DNA from: Candidatus Aenigmatarchaeota archaeon
GTDB lineage: Archaea; Aenigmatarchaeota; Aenigmatarchaeia; QMZP01
Assembly (NCBI GenBank): GCA_030666115.1
Contig: DAOUYM010000011.1
Coordinates: 1-16,179, forward strand
Direction: 5' to 3'
Length of the DNA: 16,179 nucleotides
Part shown: one piece after another, positions 1-7,912 of the stretch
Layout of the letters: every line of letters begins with the position of its first letter
Numbering within the stretch: the stretch's first letter is position 1
The notes under the pieces: model-generated
Database searches by the model: none
Told to the model about the DNA's origin: nothing
What the model saw: only the letters and a program-made list of their open reading frames with translations
Made by a program: the position numbers and the translations under genes

Positions 1-2127
1 TGCTGTTATGATGCCGTAATCCTTGCTGCACATGTCGTTTATGTAGAGTCTCTGCTGGTACTGATTACCTTCCTTTACAAGGAATTGTGGTGTTCCAGCA
101 AGCTTACCCTCTGTATCGAACGGTATCCATATCTCGTATGGCCCATTAGCGAATATGTATGTGTCCTTCCCCTCTTTTGGATACATTCCGGTGTTCTTGA
201 ATTCAATGAAACCAACTATCTGTTCACCCTTTGAAGATATCTTTGATATTGCACCATACTTGCCTGGCAGGGTGTAGTCCATCAGTATGTAGTCAGCAGA
301 GAGTTCCTGCATCCATTCTTCCCATTCATACCACTGGTCAGTATTGGAGGTGAACCAGTAGGCTATGTTGTGGTCCCTGTCAGCGTATGGCCCTCCTATG
401 TTTCCACCATCCGCAACAGACGGCTTGTTACCCCTTGTCTGGAACCAGTAACCGAAGTCCCACCACGACAGGACAGAGTTGTCCTGACCTGTTTCTGAAA
501 GGAAGTTCATTGCCTGGTACCAGGGCTGCTGGTCATCCAGTACAACACTCCCGTCTTCAGCTATGGTAGCGCACGGTTTCCCTGTGTTCATTATGCATAT
601 GGATGGTCCCAGGCTGTTAGAGTATTGGTACGCGCTTGCAGCATTCACCACGATAATGAGCGCTGTTACAGCCACGATCAGTACATGGATAAGTCCGAAC
701 CTGCTCGGACTGTTCTTCTTGGCCTGTCTGTTCGTATGGAACTTGTGGAACCTCTCCACGAACCACGACATGAAGAACCCGCCTATCAGGGCTGCTGGTG
801 GTCCCAGAAGGAACACGAGCCTGACAGCGTAAAAAACACCCCACACAGCGGATAAAAGCCAGACTATGGAAAAGAAAACCATCCATTCACGTGTCCTGAA
901 GAATCTATACAAAAGCAGGAATGAACCAAGTATCATGAATATCCAGAGGGCTGCGTATGGCGCTATTGAATTCAGCTGCGGTATAGCGCCTCCTGACCAG
1001 CCAACACCAGCCATTCCTATCACATTACCCCAGTTACCCGGAGCATTCTCTGCGACAGTGGTTCCAACAACATCCATCCTGGTCACCCCAACAAGCCTGG
1101 AAACATGCATAAGGTTGGAGTAGAGCACATCAGAGAACATTGACCCGACCAGAACGACGACCAGACCCAGAACCAGCAGTGATGGTATGATGGCCTTGAT
1201 CCTGTCCTTGCTTATCATATCGAACTTGACAATACCGTTCCTTATCAGAAGTACAGCCAGCACAGCATACGAGATCATGGTCTCTGCCCCTGTTAATGAC
1301 TGATGGACAGGGAGTAACTGGAACAGAAGGGTACCAAGGAGTATGGTAGGCATATATGCCTTGAGCATAGCCATGCCAAAGAAACCCTCAAGCTTATCTG
1401 ACATTGATCCGAACCCGTCGAACAGGTGATCGAGTATCAGTACAACAGCTGAAAACAGGAAGAGTAGTCCAAGGAAACCTGAGTAGAGCAGGTAGAAGTA
1501 CCTGACACCACCCCACGCACCGCTTACGACAGCCAGGGATATACCAGACAGTATCCCGTATTTCCAGGAACTGCTTTTGTAGGCCTTTATGAAGAGGTAT
1601 ATTGATGACAGTGTGAAAAATCCGGCTATACCCTCTTTTTCAAAGAATCCTGCCGACGTTCTGGTTATGAATGCAGGGGTTGTTGCAAGGAAGAATGCTG
1701 CGAAAAGCCCGGCCTTCCTGTTAAAGAGCTCCTTCCCTATGAAATACATCACAAACACAGCCAGGGCTCCCAACGCAGCCGGCCACAGTATGGCGAAATG
1801 CAGGTAGTGCATGTTCAGTCCTATTGTGCTGAGCAAAGTATATGTGATAGCGGGCAGGTACATCGGAACCATGTAATCGTAATACAGGGAGTTGACACCA
1901 AGAGGATAGTATCTCAGGAGGTCATTTTCAGGTAACTGGAAATTGTTGTTTACCAGACCCTCGCTCATTCTGTAGAGGTGGAAAGGATCAAGTGCCTGGA
2001 GTTCACCGTACCTTGCTGGCAGTGATCTTAGCCAGAAGGCTGATATAAATATGACTAGAAGTGCTATCAGATGCCAGTTGTTGCGTATCCAGACTTTTAG
2101 GTTTATGTTCCTTTTAACCCTTTTCAT
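1..2127 (-). CDS. aglB: Oligosaccharyltransferase AglB/STT3 family, C-terminus cut by window edge
   Basis: Membrane enzyme that transfers a lipid-linked oligosaccharide to Asn in N-X-S/T sequons outside the cell. My translation from the ATG at 2127 gives 709 codons running open to base 1, so only the C-terminal part is missing. A membrane segment at residues about 18-33 is followed by the first-loop motif LDPFHLYRM with the expected acidic residue D47. An acidic second-loop motif follows (RTSAGFFEKEG, residues 156-166, E163/E165), then many hydrophobic segments, and the hallmark WWDFGYW with W555, W556, D557. That motif is in frame with the start, which argues against a frameshift. Archaeal members are commonly 600-1000 residues. 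An AT-rich promoter lies near 2180-2194, but no strong ribosome site is visible. Gene order suggests it once followed rpoL directly (see the island entry). Identification is secure; the start is moderately secure. Confidence 0.93.
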   Translation of the reverse strand, partial: MKRVKRNINLKVWIRNNWHLIALLVIFISAFWLRSLPARYGELQALDPFHLYRMSEGLVNNNFQLPENDLLRYYPLGVNSLYYDYMVPMYLPAITYTLLSTIGLNMHYLHFAILWPAALGALAVFVMYFIGKELFNRKAGLFAAFFLATTPAFITRTSAGFFEKEGIAGFFTLSSIYLFIKAYKSSSWKYGILSGISLAVVSGAWGGVRYFYLLYSGFLGLLFLFSAVVLILDHLFDGFGSMSDKLEGFFGMAMLKAYMPTILLGTLLFQLLPVHQSLTGAETMISYAVLAVLLIRNGIVKFDMISKDRIKAIIPSLLVLGLVVVLVGSMFSDVLYSNLMHVSRLVGVTRMDVVGTTVAENAPGNWGNVIGMAGVGWSGGAIPQLNSIAPYAALWIFMILGSFLLLYRFFRTREWMVFFSIVWLLSAVWGVFYAVRLVFLLGPPAALIGGFFMSWFVERFHKFHTNRQAKKNSPSRFGLIHVLIVAVTALIIVVNAASAYQYSNSLGPSICIMNTGKPCATIAEDGSVVLDDQQPWYQAMNFLSETGQDNSVLSWWDFGYWFQTRGNKPSVADGGNIGGPYADRDHNIAYWFTSNTDQWYEWEEWMQELSADYILMDYTLPGKYGAISKISSKGEQIVGFIEFKNTGMYPKEGKDTYIFANGPYEIWIPFDTEGKLAGTPQFLVKEGNQYQQRLYINDMCSKDYGIITA

Positions 2128-2177
2128 AATATCAGTCTTTGAGCCCTGAAGTCCTAATCTATATGATAATAGAGAGA

Positions 2178-2196
2178 TGATTTAAATATATTAAGA
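2178..2196 (-). promoter_or_regulatory. Candidate TATA element for aglB
   Basis: An AT-only run around 2180-2194 reads TTAATATATTTAAA on the minus strand, about 55-65 bases before the aglB start. This would give a leader of roughly 30 bases. It is the only TATA-like tract between the rpoL remnant and aglB. The call rests on composition and spacing only. Confidence 0.4.
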
Positions 2197-2247
2197 TTTA
2201 TGTCCTTCACTCTGAGTAATGATAAACAATGTCTATAATAACAAGGA

Positions 2248-2295
2248 TTACTTCTTCATTGCCCTTTTGAATTCCCTTAAGAATCCCTTTACATC
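2248..2295 (-). pseudogene. Remnant of the rpoL 3' end, att-like direct repeat (left copy)
   Basis: The minus strand here reads DVKGFLREFKRAMKK followed by a stop; the intact rpoL at 9831-10100 ends DAKGFSREFKRAMKK followed by a stop. The two DNA stretches (2248-2295 and 9831-9878) match at 43 of 48 positions by hand alignment, with 27 uninterrupted identical bases at 2252-2278 and 9835-9861. Similarity stops one base past the stop codon on one side and after 2295 on the other. No start or upstream rpoL sequence is present, so this is only the last 15 codons plus stop. The two copies are in the same orientation and bracket the accessory block, as attachment sites do after integration into a gene's 3' end. 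The mismatches, including two amino-acid changes, imply an old event or an att site brought in from another lineage. Confidence 0.8.
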
Positions 2296-2639
2296 TCCTC
2301 AGCAATGACAAAGGCTATCGCAATTTTTGATGTGTGAGAAAGGCTTATCTTCAGCTCTGCTTTTGATTTTTTCTTGAGCAAGACTCTTGGGACACCGTTT
2401 CTATCGTTGAGGATCTCTATCTCGTGAAAGAACACCTTCTCCTCCAATCCATTCAAAGCCTTCATAACAGCTTCCTTCCCTGCAAACCTCGCCGCTAAAT
2501 GCTGTTCAGGATTTGGTTTTGAAAGGCAGTATTTTATTTCTTTGGAAGTGTATATTCTTTTCAGAAAGGCCCCATCCTTTATTTTCTTCTTGAATCTTCC
2601 CATTTCTTCACAGTCCACGCCCACCGAAATACTCGCCAT
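2289..2639 (-). CDS. acpS: Holo-[acyl carrier protein] synthase (AcpS-type phosphopantetheinyl transferase)
   Basis: Transfers 4'-phosphopantetheine from CoA to the serine of an acyl carrier protein. The 116-residue product matches the usual AcpS length (about 115-130). It shows the N-terminal VGVD with the metal-binding D9, then RIYTSKE, then EQHLAARFAGKEAVMKAL with E56 of the KEA motif, and the C-terminal SLSHTSKIAIAFVI. The frame stays open upstream to 2810, but those residues look non-coding and run under the ACP gene, so the ATG at 2639 is chosen. It diverges from the ACP gene across an 81-base gap, and that ACP is its obvious substrate. AcpS is uncommon in archaea, which lack bacterial-type fatty acid synthesis, so transfer from bacteria is likely. 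Its TAA stop lies inside the rpoL-like repeat. Confidence 0.9.
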   Translation of the reverse strand: MASISVGVDCEEMGRFKKKIKDGAFLKRIYTSKEIKYCLSKPNPEQHLAARFAGKEAVMKALNGLEEKVFFHEIEILNDRNGVPRVLLKKKSKAELKISLSHTSKIAIAFVIAEEM

Positions 2640-2720
2640 AATACCACTCCTGATATCATTCTTGTTAATATGCTTAAATATATGTTTATATCTAAAATTA
2701 TAAACTACCGAGGCGATTAT
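2640..2720. promoter_or_regulatory. Divergent promoter region between acpS and the ACP operon
   Basis: This 81-base AT-rich gap separates the two divergent starts. For the plus operon, TTTATATC at 2685-2692 or the TTAAATATAT tract at 2674-2683 are TATA candidates, giving a transcription start around 2704-2716. The GAGG at 2710-2713 is a plausible ribosome site for the ATG at 2721. For acpS, the same tract read on the minus strand (about 2674-2683) lies about 40 bases from its start. The shared tract suggests joint control of carrier protein and its activating enzyme. Confidence 0.5.
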
Positions 2721-2969
2721 ATGGATGAGGAACTCAAGAATCGGATCAGGAAGATAGTTATCAGTGTTTTTGCGATAGATGAGAAAGGGTTTGGATTCGA
2801 CAAGACCCAAGACGACTTCAAGAACTGGGATTCACTTTCCCATATGTCGCTTGTCTCTGCTCTGGAAGAGGAGTTCAAAATTAGCCTGAGCGTGGATGAG
2901 ATCTCAAACCTAGATTCTGTTAAAAAAATATTGGAGGTAGTTGATAAGCATGGAAGCAGAAAAGCTTAA
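2721..2969 (+). CDS. Acyl carrier protein
   Basis: Small acidic carrier that holds an acyl or aminoacyl group as a thioester on a phosphopantetheine arm. The 82-residue product is of standard ACP length, with the attachment motif WDSLSHMSL (S38 as the modified serine) and a second half ending in SVKKILEVV, as in helix IV of ACPs. The frame extends 17 codons upstream, but the ATG at 2721 has a GAGG ribosome site and fits the family's N-terminus. It is the first gene of the plus-strand operon. The AMP-ligase start lies inside its last codons, so the two are translationally coupled. It is probably charged by that ligase and primed by AcpS opposite. It could belong to the D-alanyl or aminoacyl carrier type instead of a fatty-acyl one; the sequence does not decide this. 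Confidence 0.9.
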   Translation: MDEELKNRIRKIVISVFAIDEKGFGFDKTQDDFKNWDSLSHMSLVSALEEEFKISLSVDEISNLDSVKKILEVVDKHGSRKA

Positions 2970-4458
2970 TTTTGATGTTGGAATTGTAGACAATGTATTT
3001 GGAAAAATTAACCCAAAGGAGATCTGTATCTTCCATGGAGATAAAAAATACACATATGAAGATCTGTTTAACCGCATAAAAACGATAAAACTTTTCCTTT
3101 CCAAATACCCGGAAAAGAGTCATGTTGGAATATTGTGCGAGAACAGCATTGAATTCACATCTGCCTGGTTTGCGTGTCTTTATTCAGGTATGCCGGTCGT
3201 TCCTCTAAACACAGATTCTGGAAGGGATGAGCTGGAATACATGATAAAGGACGCAGAAATAAAGATTTTGCTGACGTCAGAAAAACTCCAGGATGAGTTT
3301 TCCATTGAAAGTTCCTCGATTTCGAAGATTATCGATGAGTTCTGGGAGAAGGCGAAGAGTATAGAATACAAACCCTCTGGAGTAGATATGGATGGGCTTG
3401 CAATACTCATGTATACATCCGGGACAACAAGTGATCCTGTAGCTGTGAAACTAACTCACAAGAACATTATCGTAAATACGAATTCCATCATTAACTATCT
3501 GAATTTGAATGAGAAGGATAGAGTCATGCTTATTCTTCCACTCTATCACTGCTATGGAATGTCCATCATGCACATGACGTTTGCAACAGGGGGAAAGCTC
3601 GTGATAAACAATAAGTTCATGTTCCCCCAGAAGGTTGCGGAGGAGATTGTGGAAAAGAAATGCACGGAATTTGCTGGGGTCCCTGCCACATATCAAATCC
3701 TTATGCGCATGACACACATCGCTGAGATGAACACCAAGAGCCTAAGATATGCTTACTGTTGTGCAGGGAAGCTTTCAGAAAAAGATCTATTAAAACTTAA
3801 GAAAAACCTTCCCAATACAGAGATAATCCTGTTTTATGGGCAAACCGAAGCCTCCCCAAGACTATCTTATCTACCTTTCAAATATTATGAATCAAAACTG
3901 GGCTCCATTGGAAAGGGGATACCAGACGTTGAACTGAAGGTTGTTAATGAATCGGGTCAGTCTGTCGAACCGGACAAGATTGGAGAGATAATCGCAAGGG
4001 GCGAGAACGTCTCACCGGGTTATTGGAAAAATCCTGAGAGAACAAAGGAAACCTTCAGGGACGGGTGGCTTTACACAGGTGACTTGGCGAGGGTGGATAG
4101 AGATGGTTTCATGTATATAGTAGGGAGAAAGAAGGATTTTGTGAAGGTTGCTGGATACAGGTTCTCCCTGGCCGAGATTGAAGATGTTACGCTTGGAATG
4201 AAGGGAATCAGAGAGGCTGCGGCCCTGATGGTTCCAGATGATGTTCTGGGAGAAGCTGTAATGCTTTTTGTTGTTCCTGATTCCAAGAACATAACCCCGG
4301 AATCTGTAATCGAGCATTATAAAAAGAGCATGCCTTCTTACAAGGTTCCCAAGGAAGTAAGGATTGTTGATGAAATTCCAAAGAATAGCTTCGGGAAGAT
4401 TCAAAAAAGAAAGCTTTTAGAGTCTGTGGATATAAATTCATGCGTTAAATGTAGATAG
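2950..4458 (+). CDS. AMP-forming acyl-CoA/acyl-ACP ligase (ANL superfamily)
   Basis: Activates a carboxylic acid as acyl-AMP and passes it to a thiol, here most likely the neighbouring ACP. The 502-residue product carries the ANL core motifs in order: YTSGTT (155-160), YGQTEASPR (296-304), GWLYTGD (372-378), the hinge VGRKKDFVKVAGYR (391-404) and the C-terminal lysine motif PKNSFGKIQKRKL with K483. The P-loop reads TSGTTSDPVAVKLTH, where most family members have PKGV, so its lysine is replaced by valine (V164). The ATG at 2950 is preceded by GGAGGT at 2933-2938. A TTG at 2941 would sit only two bases after that site and is rejected. The gene overlaps the ACP end by 20 bases. Acid substrate is unknown. 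Family assignment is secure. Confidence 0.9.
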   Translation: MEAEKLNFDVGIVDNVFGKINPKEICIFHGDKKYTYEDLFNRIKTIKLFLSKYPEKSHVGILCENSIEFTSAWFACLYSGMPVVPLNTDSGRDELEYMIKDAEIKILLTSEKLQDEFSIESSSISKIIDEFWEKAKSIEYKPSGVDMDGLAILMYTSGTTSDPVAVKLTHKNIIVNTNSIINYLNLNEKDRVMLILPLYHCYGMSIMHMTFATGGKLVINNKFMFPQKVAEEIVEKKCTEFAGVPATYQILMRMTHIAEMNTKSLRYAYCCAGKLSEKDLLKLKKNLPNTEIILFYGQTEASPRLSYLPFKYYESKLGSIGKGIPDVELKVVNESGQSVEPDKIGEIIARGENVSPGYWKNPERTKETFRDGWLYTGDLARVDRDGFMYIVGRKKDFVKVAGYRFSLAEIEDVTLGMKGIREAAALMVPDDVLGEAVMLFVVPDSKNITPESVIEHYKKSMPSYKVPKEVRIVDEIPKNSFGKIQKRKLLESVDINSCVKCR

Positions 4459-4475
4459 TGAGAGAGGTGTATGGT

Positions 4476-5531
4476 ATGAGTGAGGATAAAATTTTGGGTT
4501 TTTTACCACAAATGCATTTTCCAGGAGTGGTCTACATAGGAAAGAATTCCCTTTTCTATTTCAAGACCTTGCAGAACAAAAAAATCCTTGCACTGGTTTC
4601 AAAATCTGTATGGGAGAAGCATCAGGAGAGATTGGAAAGATCTCTGCCTAATTGCGATTTTAGGTTCTCTCATGGTGAACCAAAGAAGTCTGACATGGAA
4701 AGTCTGCATAAGGAAATCCAGAAAAAGGGATACACCCACGTGATAGGGATAGGGGGAGGCTCTGTGATGGACCTTGCCAAGACAGCAAGACTCGAGAAAA
4801 ACACCGAGGTGATAGTTGTTCCAACAACCAGTGGGACAGGAGCAGAGGTTAGCAGAAGCGCTGTGATATCTGAAGGCGATGAGAAAAAACCAATAGTTTC
4901 AGAAAAGCTCGTCCCCAACGTTGTTCTTCTAGACCCGAGCTTTACGCTGACACTCTCGAAATTCAAGACAGCGTACACAATGGTTGATGCTTTGATAGGC
5001 TCTATTGAGGGTCTTGTTTCAAGGACAAGTAATCCCCTGAGCGAGGGTATGGCGTTGCTTGCGATAGACAGAATAATTCCCAACCTAAGGCTTGCATGTG
5101 AAAATCCAGATGATGTAAAAGCTAGGGAGAATCTCCAACTCGCTGGCTTCCTCTCTGGTCTTGTGCAGGGCAGCTCATCGGTTGGTCTTGTACATTCCTT
5201 TGCACATTACTTTGGGGGAAAGATGAGACTTCCCCATGGTTTGGCTATAGGAACATTTACCCTCCCTGTTATCAAGCATGGAATGGAAAAGACAGATAGA
5301 TTTCAAAAACTGCAGGCTTCCCAGTATCTGAACAGAGACTTGCTCTCGGATCTAACAAAATTCCTAAGGGATATCGATCTTTACGAGTATCACAAAAAAC
5401 TTGATTTCGGGGAGATAGATGTAAAAGAGGCATGCGAAAGGATAAGGAGCGATGTATGCACAACAACCAATCCCTACCCTGTCACAGATGATGATGTAAA
5501 GGGTATACTATCCAAAATGGAGGTCATATGA
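4476..5531 (+). CDS. Iron-type (group III) alcohol dehydrogenase family protein lacking one metal ligand
   Basis: NAD(P)-dependent oxidoreductase of the Fe-ADH/DHQ-like fold, 351 residues, slightly short for the family (about 380). The nucleotide-binding GIGGGSVMD is at 91-99 and VPTTSGTGAEVS at 115-126. Of the four usual metal ligands, D171, H240 (LVHSFAH) and H254 (LPHG, 14 residues later, as in FucO) are present. The position four after the Asp, normally His in DALTHAIE, is Gly here (DALIGSIE, G175). The protein may use a different metal geometry, be metal-independent, or catalyse something other than alcohol oxidation. The ATG at 4476 follows GAGGTG by six bases; a GTG at 4458 overlapping the ligase stop is the alternative. 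In this operon it would suit reduction of the aldehyde made by LuxC/LuxE. Confidence 0.87.
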   Translation: MSEDKILGFLPQMHFPGVVYIGKNSLFYFKTLQNKKILALVSKSVWEKHQERLERSLPNCDFRFSHGEPKKSDMESLHKEIQKKGYTHVIGIGGGSVMDLAKTARLEKNTEVIVVPTTSGTGAEVSRSAVISEGDEKKPIVSEKLVPNVVLLDPSFTLTLSKFKTAYTMVDALIGSIEGLVSRTSNPLSEGMALLAIDRIIPNLRLACENPDDVKARENLQLAGFLSGLVQGSSSVGLVHSFAHYFGGKMRLPHGLAIGTFTLPVIKHGMEKTDRFQKLQASQYLNRDLLSDLTKFLRDIDLYEYHKKLDFGEIDVKEACERIRSDVCTTTNPYPVTDDDVKGILSKMEVI

Positions 5532-6610
5532 TTGAGGAATTGCTCGGGAAGGAACCATTCTCTTTGAGTGGAAGGGAAAAGGAGAGCGTCTTTCTTAAGG
5601 CGATGAAAGATTCCCTCATCTTTCACTACGAGAACTGCGAGCCGTATAGAAAGTTCTGCGATAATAAGAAATTTAATCCTAACGGAATTTTCCCCCTAAC
5701 AGACATCCCCTTTCTACCAGTTTCGATCTTCAAGGAATTAAAACTAACTTCTGTTCCTGAGAAGGATATACTCAGAAATATCCACTCAAGTTCAACAACG
5801 TCTGGAAAACCAAGCTCTGTTTATCTGGACAGGATATCGATGAATAGGCAGGTCAGGACCATGAATTCGATAATGGGAAGTTTTATAGGTAATGAGAGGT
5901 TTGATTTTATTTTTCTGGACAGCCCTGAAACAATAAGGTCTCAGGGAGGTGATCTTTCCTCTAGAGCGACTGTTATGAGAAGCCTTTTGCCATTCAGCAA
6001 AAAAGCGTTCTACATACTTGATTCCAATCTAAACCTCAACAGAAGATCGCTTGAAGATGCACTCAACAAAATCGAGGGCAGGGTTTGCTTTTATGGGTTT
6101 ACCTTCATTATCTACCAGTTCGTCCATAACACAGACAAGTCGGTAAGCAAACTCTTTGAGGGGATTGAATCCATTGTTCTGCATTCAGGTGGATGGAAAA
6201 AGCTCGAAAACATAAAAGTTGAAAAGAAAGAATTCAACAGAAGGGTTTCGGAATTCCTAATAACAAAACCAGAGAACGTTATCGATATCTACGGAATGGT
6301 AGAGCATCTTGGGGTGCTGTACCCGGATTGTAAATACGGATACAAACACGTTCCTGTTTTCTCTGATGTAATTATAAGAGATACGCATACGCTGGAGCCA
6401 GTAGAGAATGGGAAATCCGGGTTTATCCAACTCTTGAGCCCGATACCCCACAGCTATCCCGGAGTTTCCATAATAAGTGATGATATAGGGAAAATAGTAA
6501 TGGATGATGGATGCAGGTGTGGAAGGAAGGGAAAAGCTTTCCTTTTTGAGAGCAGAGCAAAAGAAGCAGAAGTAAGGGGATGCGGAGACACCCTAAAGGG
6601 GCCGGAATGA
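5528..6610 (+). CDS. luxE: LuxE-like acyl-protein synthetase
   Basis: LuxE proteins use ATP to activate a carboxylic acid as acyl-AMP, take the acyl group on a cysteine and hand it to LuxC for reduction. The 360-residue product matches family length (about 360-380). It has the serine/threonine-rich nucleotide loop HSSSTTSGKPS (86-96), the conserved HSGGWKK in the middle, YGMVE in the adenylate region, and a C-terminal cysteine cluster CRCGRKGK (329-336) with RGCGDT (C352), near where the acylated cysteine of bacterial LuxE lies. The ATG at 5528 overlaps the ADH stop by four bases (ATGA) and has GGAGGT nearby. It is followed by LuxC with the same ATGA overlap, so the pair is tightly coupled. 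No luxA, luxB or luxD is present, so bioluminescence is not suggested. Confidence 0.88.
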   Translation: MIEELLGKEPFSLSGREKESVFLKAMKDSLIFHYENCEPYRKFCDNKKFNPNGIFPLTDIPFLPVSIFKELKLTSVPEKDILRNIHSSSTTSGKPSSVYLDRISMNRQVRTMNSIMGSFIGNERFDFIFLDSPETIRSQGGDLSSRATVMRSLLPFSKKAFYILDSNLNLNRRSLEDALNKIEGRVCFYGFTFIIYQFVHNTDKSVSKLFEGIESIVLHSGGWKKLENIKVEKKEFNRRVSEFLITKPENVIDIYGMVEHLGVLYPDCKYGYKHVPVFSDVIIRDTHTLEPVENGKSGFIQLLSPIPHSYPGVSIISDDIGKIVMDDGCRCGRKGKAFLFESRAKEAEVRGCGDTLKGPE

Positions 6611-7896
6611 AATTTAAGAAAGTCTTCTGGAAGGGAAAAATAATTGATGAATGGTCGGATGATCTGGACGGGATAGTTAATGATTTAAGGAAAGGTACGG
6701 GTTATCTCCATAATCTGAAGATAGATGAAATAATAGATTTCATTCATGAAGTTGCAGAATCATGGAAGGGAGATAAAAATTTCAAGAAAAGATTTGGCCT
6801 GTATCTAAATGGTCTTATAGGATTTATGGATAAGGAAAACCTCGAAATAATTGTTGATACTGCCATAAGAAAAAGACATGCCTTGGACGGATTCGTCAGG
6901 TTTAATGAAAAACCCATTCTGTATCATGCACAGCCAAGGGGGTTGACTGTCCAATGGATTGCCGGAAACGTTCCAATACTTGGCATGTTTTCTTTCTTTC
7001 AGGCACTATTGACAAAGAATTCCAGCCTAATAAAGGCCTCTTCAAAAGAGTATGATGATTTTCTAATTCTGCTTGAGAGTTTCAGAAAGGTCAATACCAA
7101 AAAGGTAAAGGGTAAAGAAATTTTAGGATCTGTGGCTGTAATCCTGGTTGACAGAAAGGATACAGATACTATGGAAAAGCTTTCCATGGCTGCTGACGTA
7201 AGAATCGCTTTCGGAGGAAAGGAGGCGATAGATTCCATAATAGGTCTGAAGAAGAGATTCTATGCAGAAGACATAATCTATGGACCAAAGTATTCGTATG
7301 CTGTTATAGATAAGGAAAGCCTGCAAGATCACAAGAATCTCGCCCAAAGGTTCGCTGTAGATGTTTCTGTATTCGATCAATATGCCTGCTCTTCACCCCA
7401 CACCCTTTTCATAGAGAAGGGTGGAAGAATCGATCCCGAGAAGTTCGCAGAGGAACTTGCCAACCACCTCTCTCTTGTTAATAGGACACTTATCCCAAAA
7501 GGAGAAACCGAACCCGGAAAGGTCATGGATATTCTTAAGGTGAAGACAAAGTACGAGATTCTGGGTAAGGTATTCTCATCACCAAAGAACGAATGGACCG
7601 TGATCTATTCAGATGAAGAGGGTCTTGCAGACCCATGCTTTTCAAGGGTTATATTTGTCAGGCCCATTGATGACATATATAATGTTGTGAGGTTCAGTGA
7701 CCACCGCAAACAAACCATAGGGATCGCTGTCTCTGATAAGAGAAGATCAGATTTTGTGGATAAGGTAACTCTACGTGGAGTAGACAGGTGTCCTAATCTA
7801 GGAAATATGAACCTGTTCGAATCCCCATGGGATGGGATGTTCGCACTGGATAGAATGGTAAGATGGGTGACAACCTATACTCGAAATAGTGATTAA
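6607..7896 (+). CDS. luxC: LuxC-like acyl-CoA/acyl-protein reductase
   Basis: NADPH-dependent reductase of the aldehyde dehydrogenase fold that receives an acyl group from LuxE or from a thioester and releases an aldehyde. The 429-residue product has the LuxC signature VQWIAGNVPILGMF (115-128), SSLIKASSKE (139-148), and the acyl-accepting cysteine in FDQYACSSP (C261). The C-terminal domain is complete and ends at TAA 7894-7896. The ATG at 6607 is chosen because it overlaps the LuxE stop (ATGA) and follows an AAAGGGG site; an in-frame ATG at 6580 lies inside luxE without such a site. It is the last gene of the plus operon and converges on the minus-strand GNAT gene with only 16 bases between stops. 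The substrate could be acyl-LuxE, acyl-ACP or acyl-CoA. Confidence 0.9.
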   Translation: MKFKKVFWKGKIIDEWSDDLDGIVNDLRKGTGYLHNLKIDEIIDFIHEVAESWKGDKNFKKRFGLYLNGLIGFMDKENLEIIVDTAIRKRHALDGFVRFNEKPILYHAQPRGLTVQWIAGNVPILGMFSFFQALLTKNSSLIKASSKEYDDFLILLESFRKVNTKKVKGKEILGSVAVILVDRKDTDTMEKLSMAADVRIAFGGKEAIDSIIGLKKRFYAEDIIYGPKYSYAVIDKESLQDHKNLAQRFAVDVSVFDQYACSSPHTLFIEKGGRIDPEKFAEELANHLSLVNRTLIPKGETEPGKVMDILKVKTKYEILGKVFSSPKNEWTVIYSDEEGLADPCFSRVIFVRPIDDIYNVVRFSDHRKQTIGIAVSDKRRSDFVDKVTLRGVDRCPNLGNMNLFESPWDGMFALDRMVRWVTTYTRNSD

Positions 7897-7912
7897 ATAA
7901 ACATATCACTGT

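Noticed and set aside
563..1123. Several open frames of 60-89 codons on both strands within aglB
   Set aside because: They are in other frames of the aglB coding sequence, which is open for 709 codons and carries the WWDFGYW motif in frame; none resembles a known protein.
2640..2810. N-terminal extension of acpS
   Set aside because: The extra 57 residues have no AcpS similarity, overlap the divergent ACP gene and its promoter, and the family N-terminus begins at the ATG at 2639.
2941..2949. TTG start for the AMP-ligase
   Set aside because: It lies only two bases after the GGAGGT site; the ATG at 2950 gives a more workable spacing and a standard start codon.
5528..7896. Bioluminescence operon
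   Set aside because: luxC and luxE relatives are present but there is no luciferase (luxA/luxB) or luxD in the window; LuxC/LuxE pairs also occur in non-luminous pathways.
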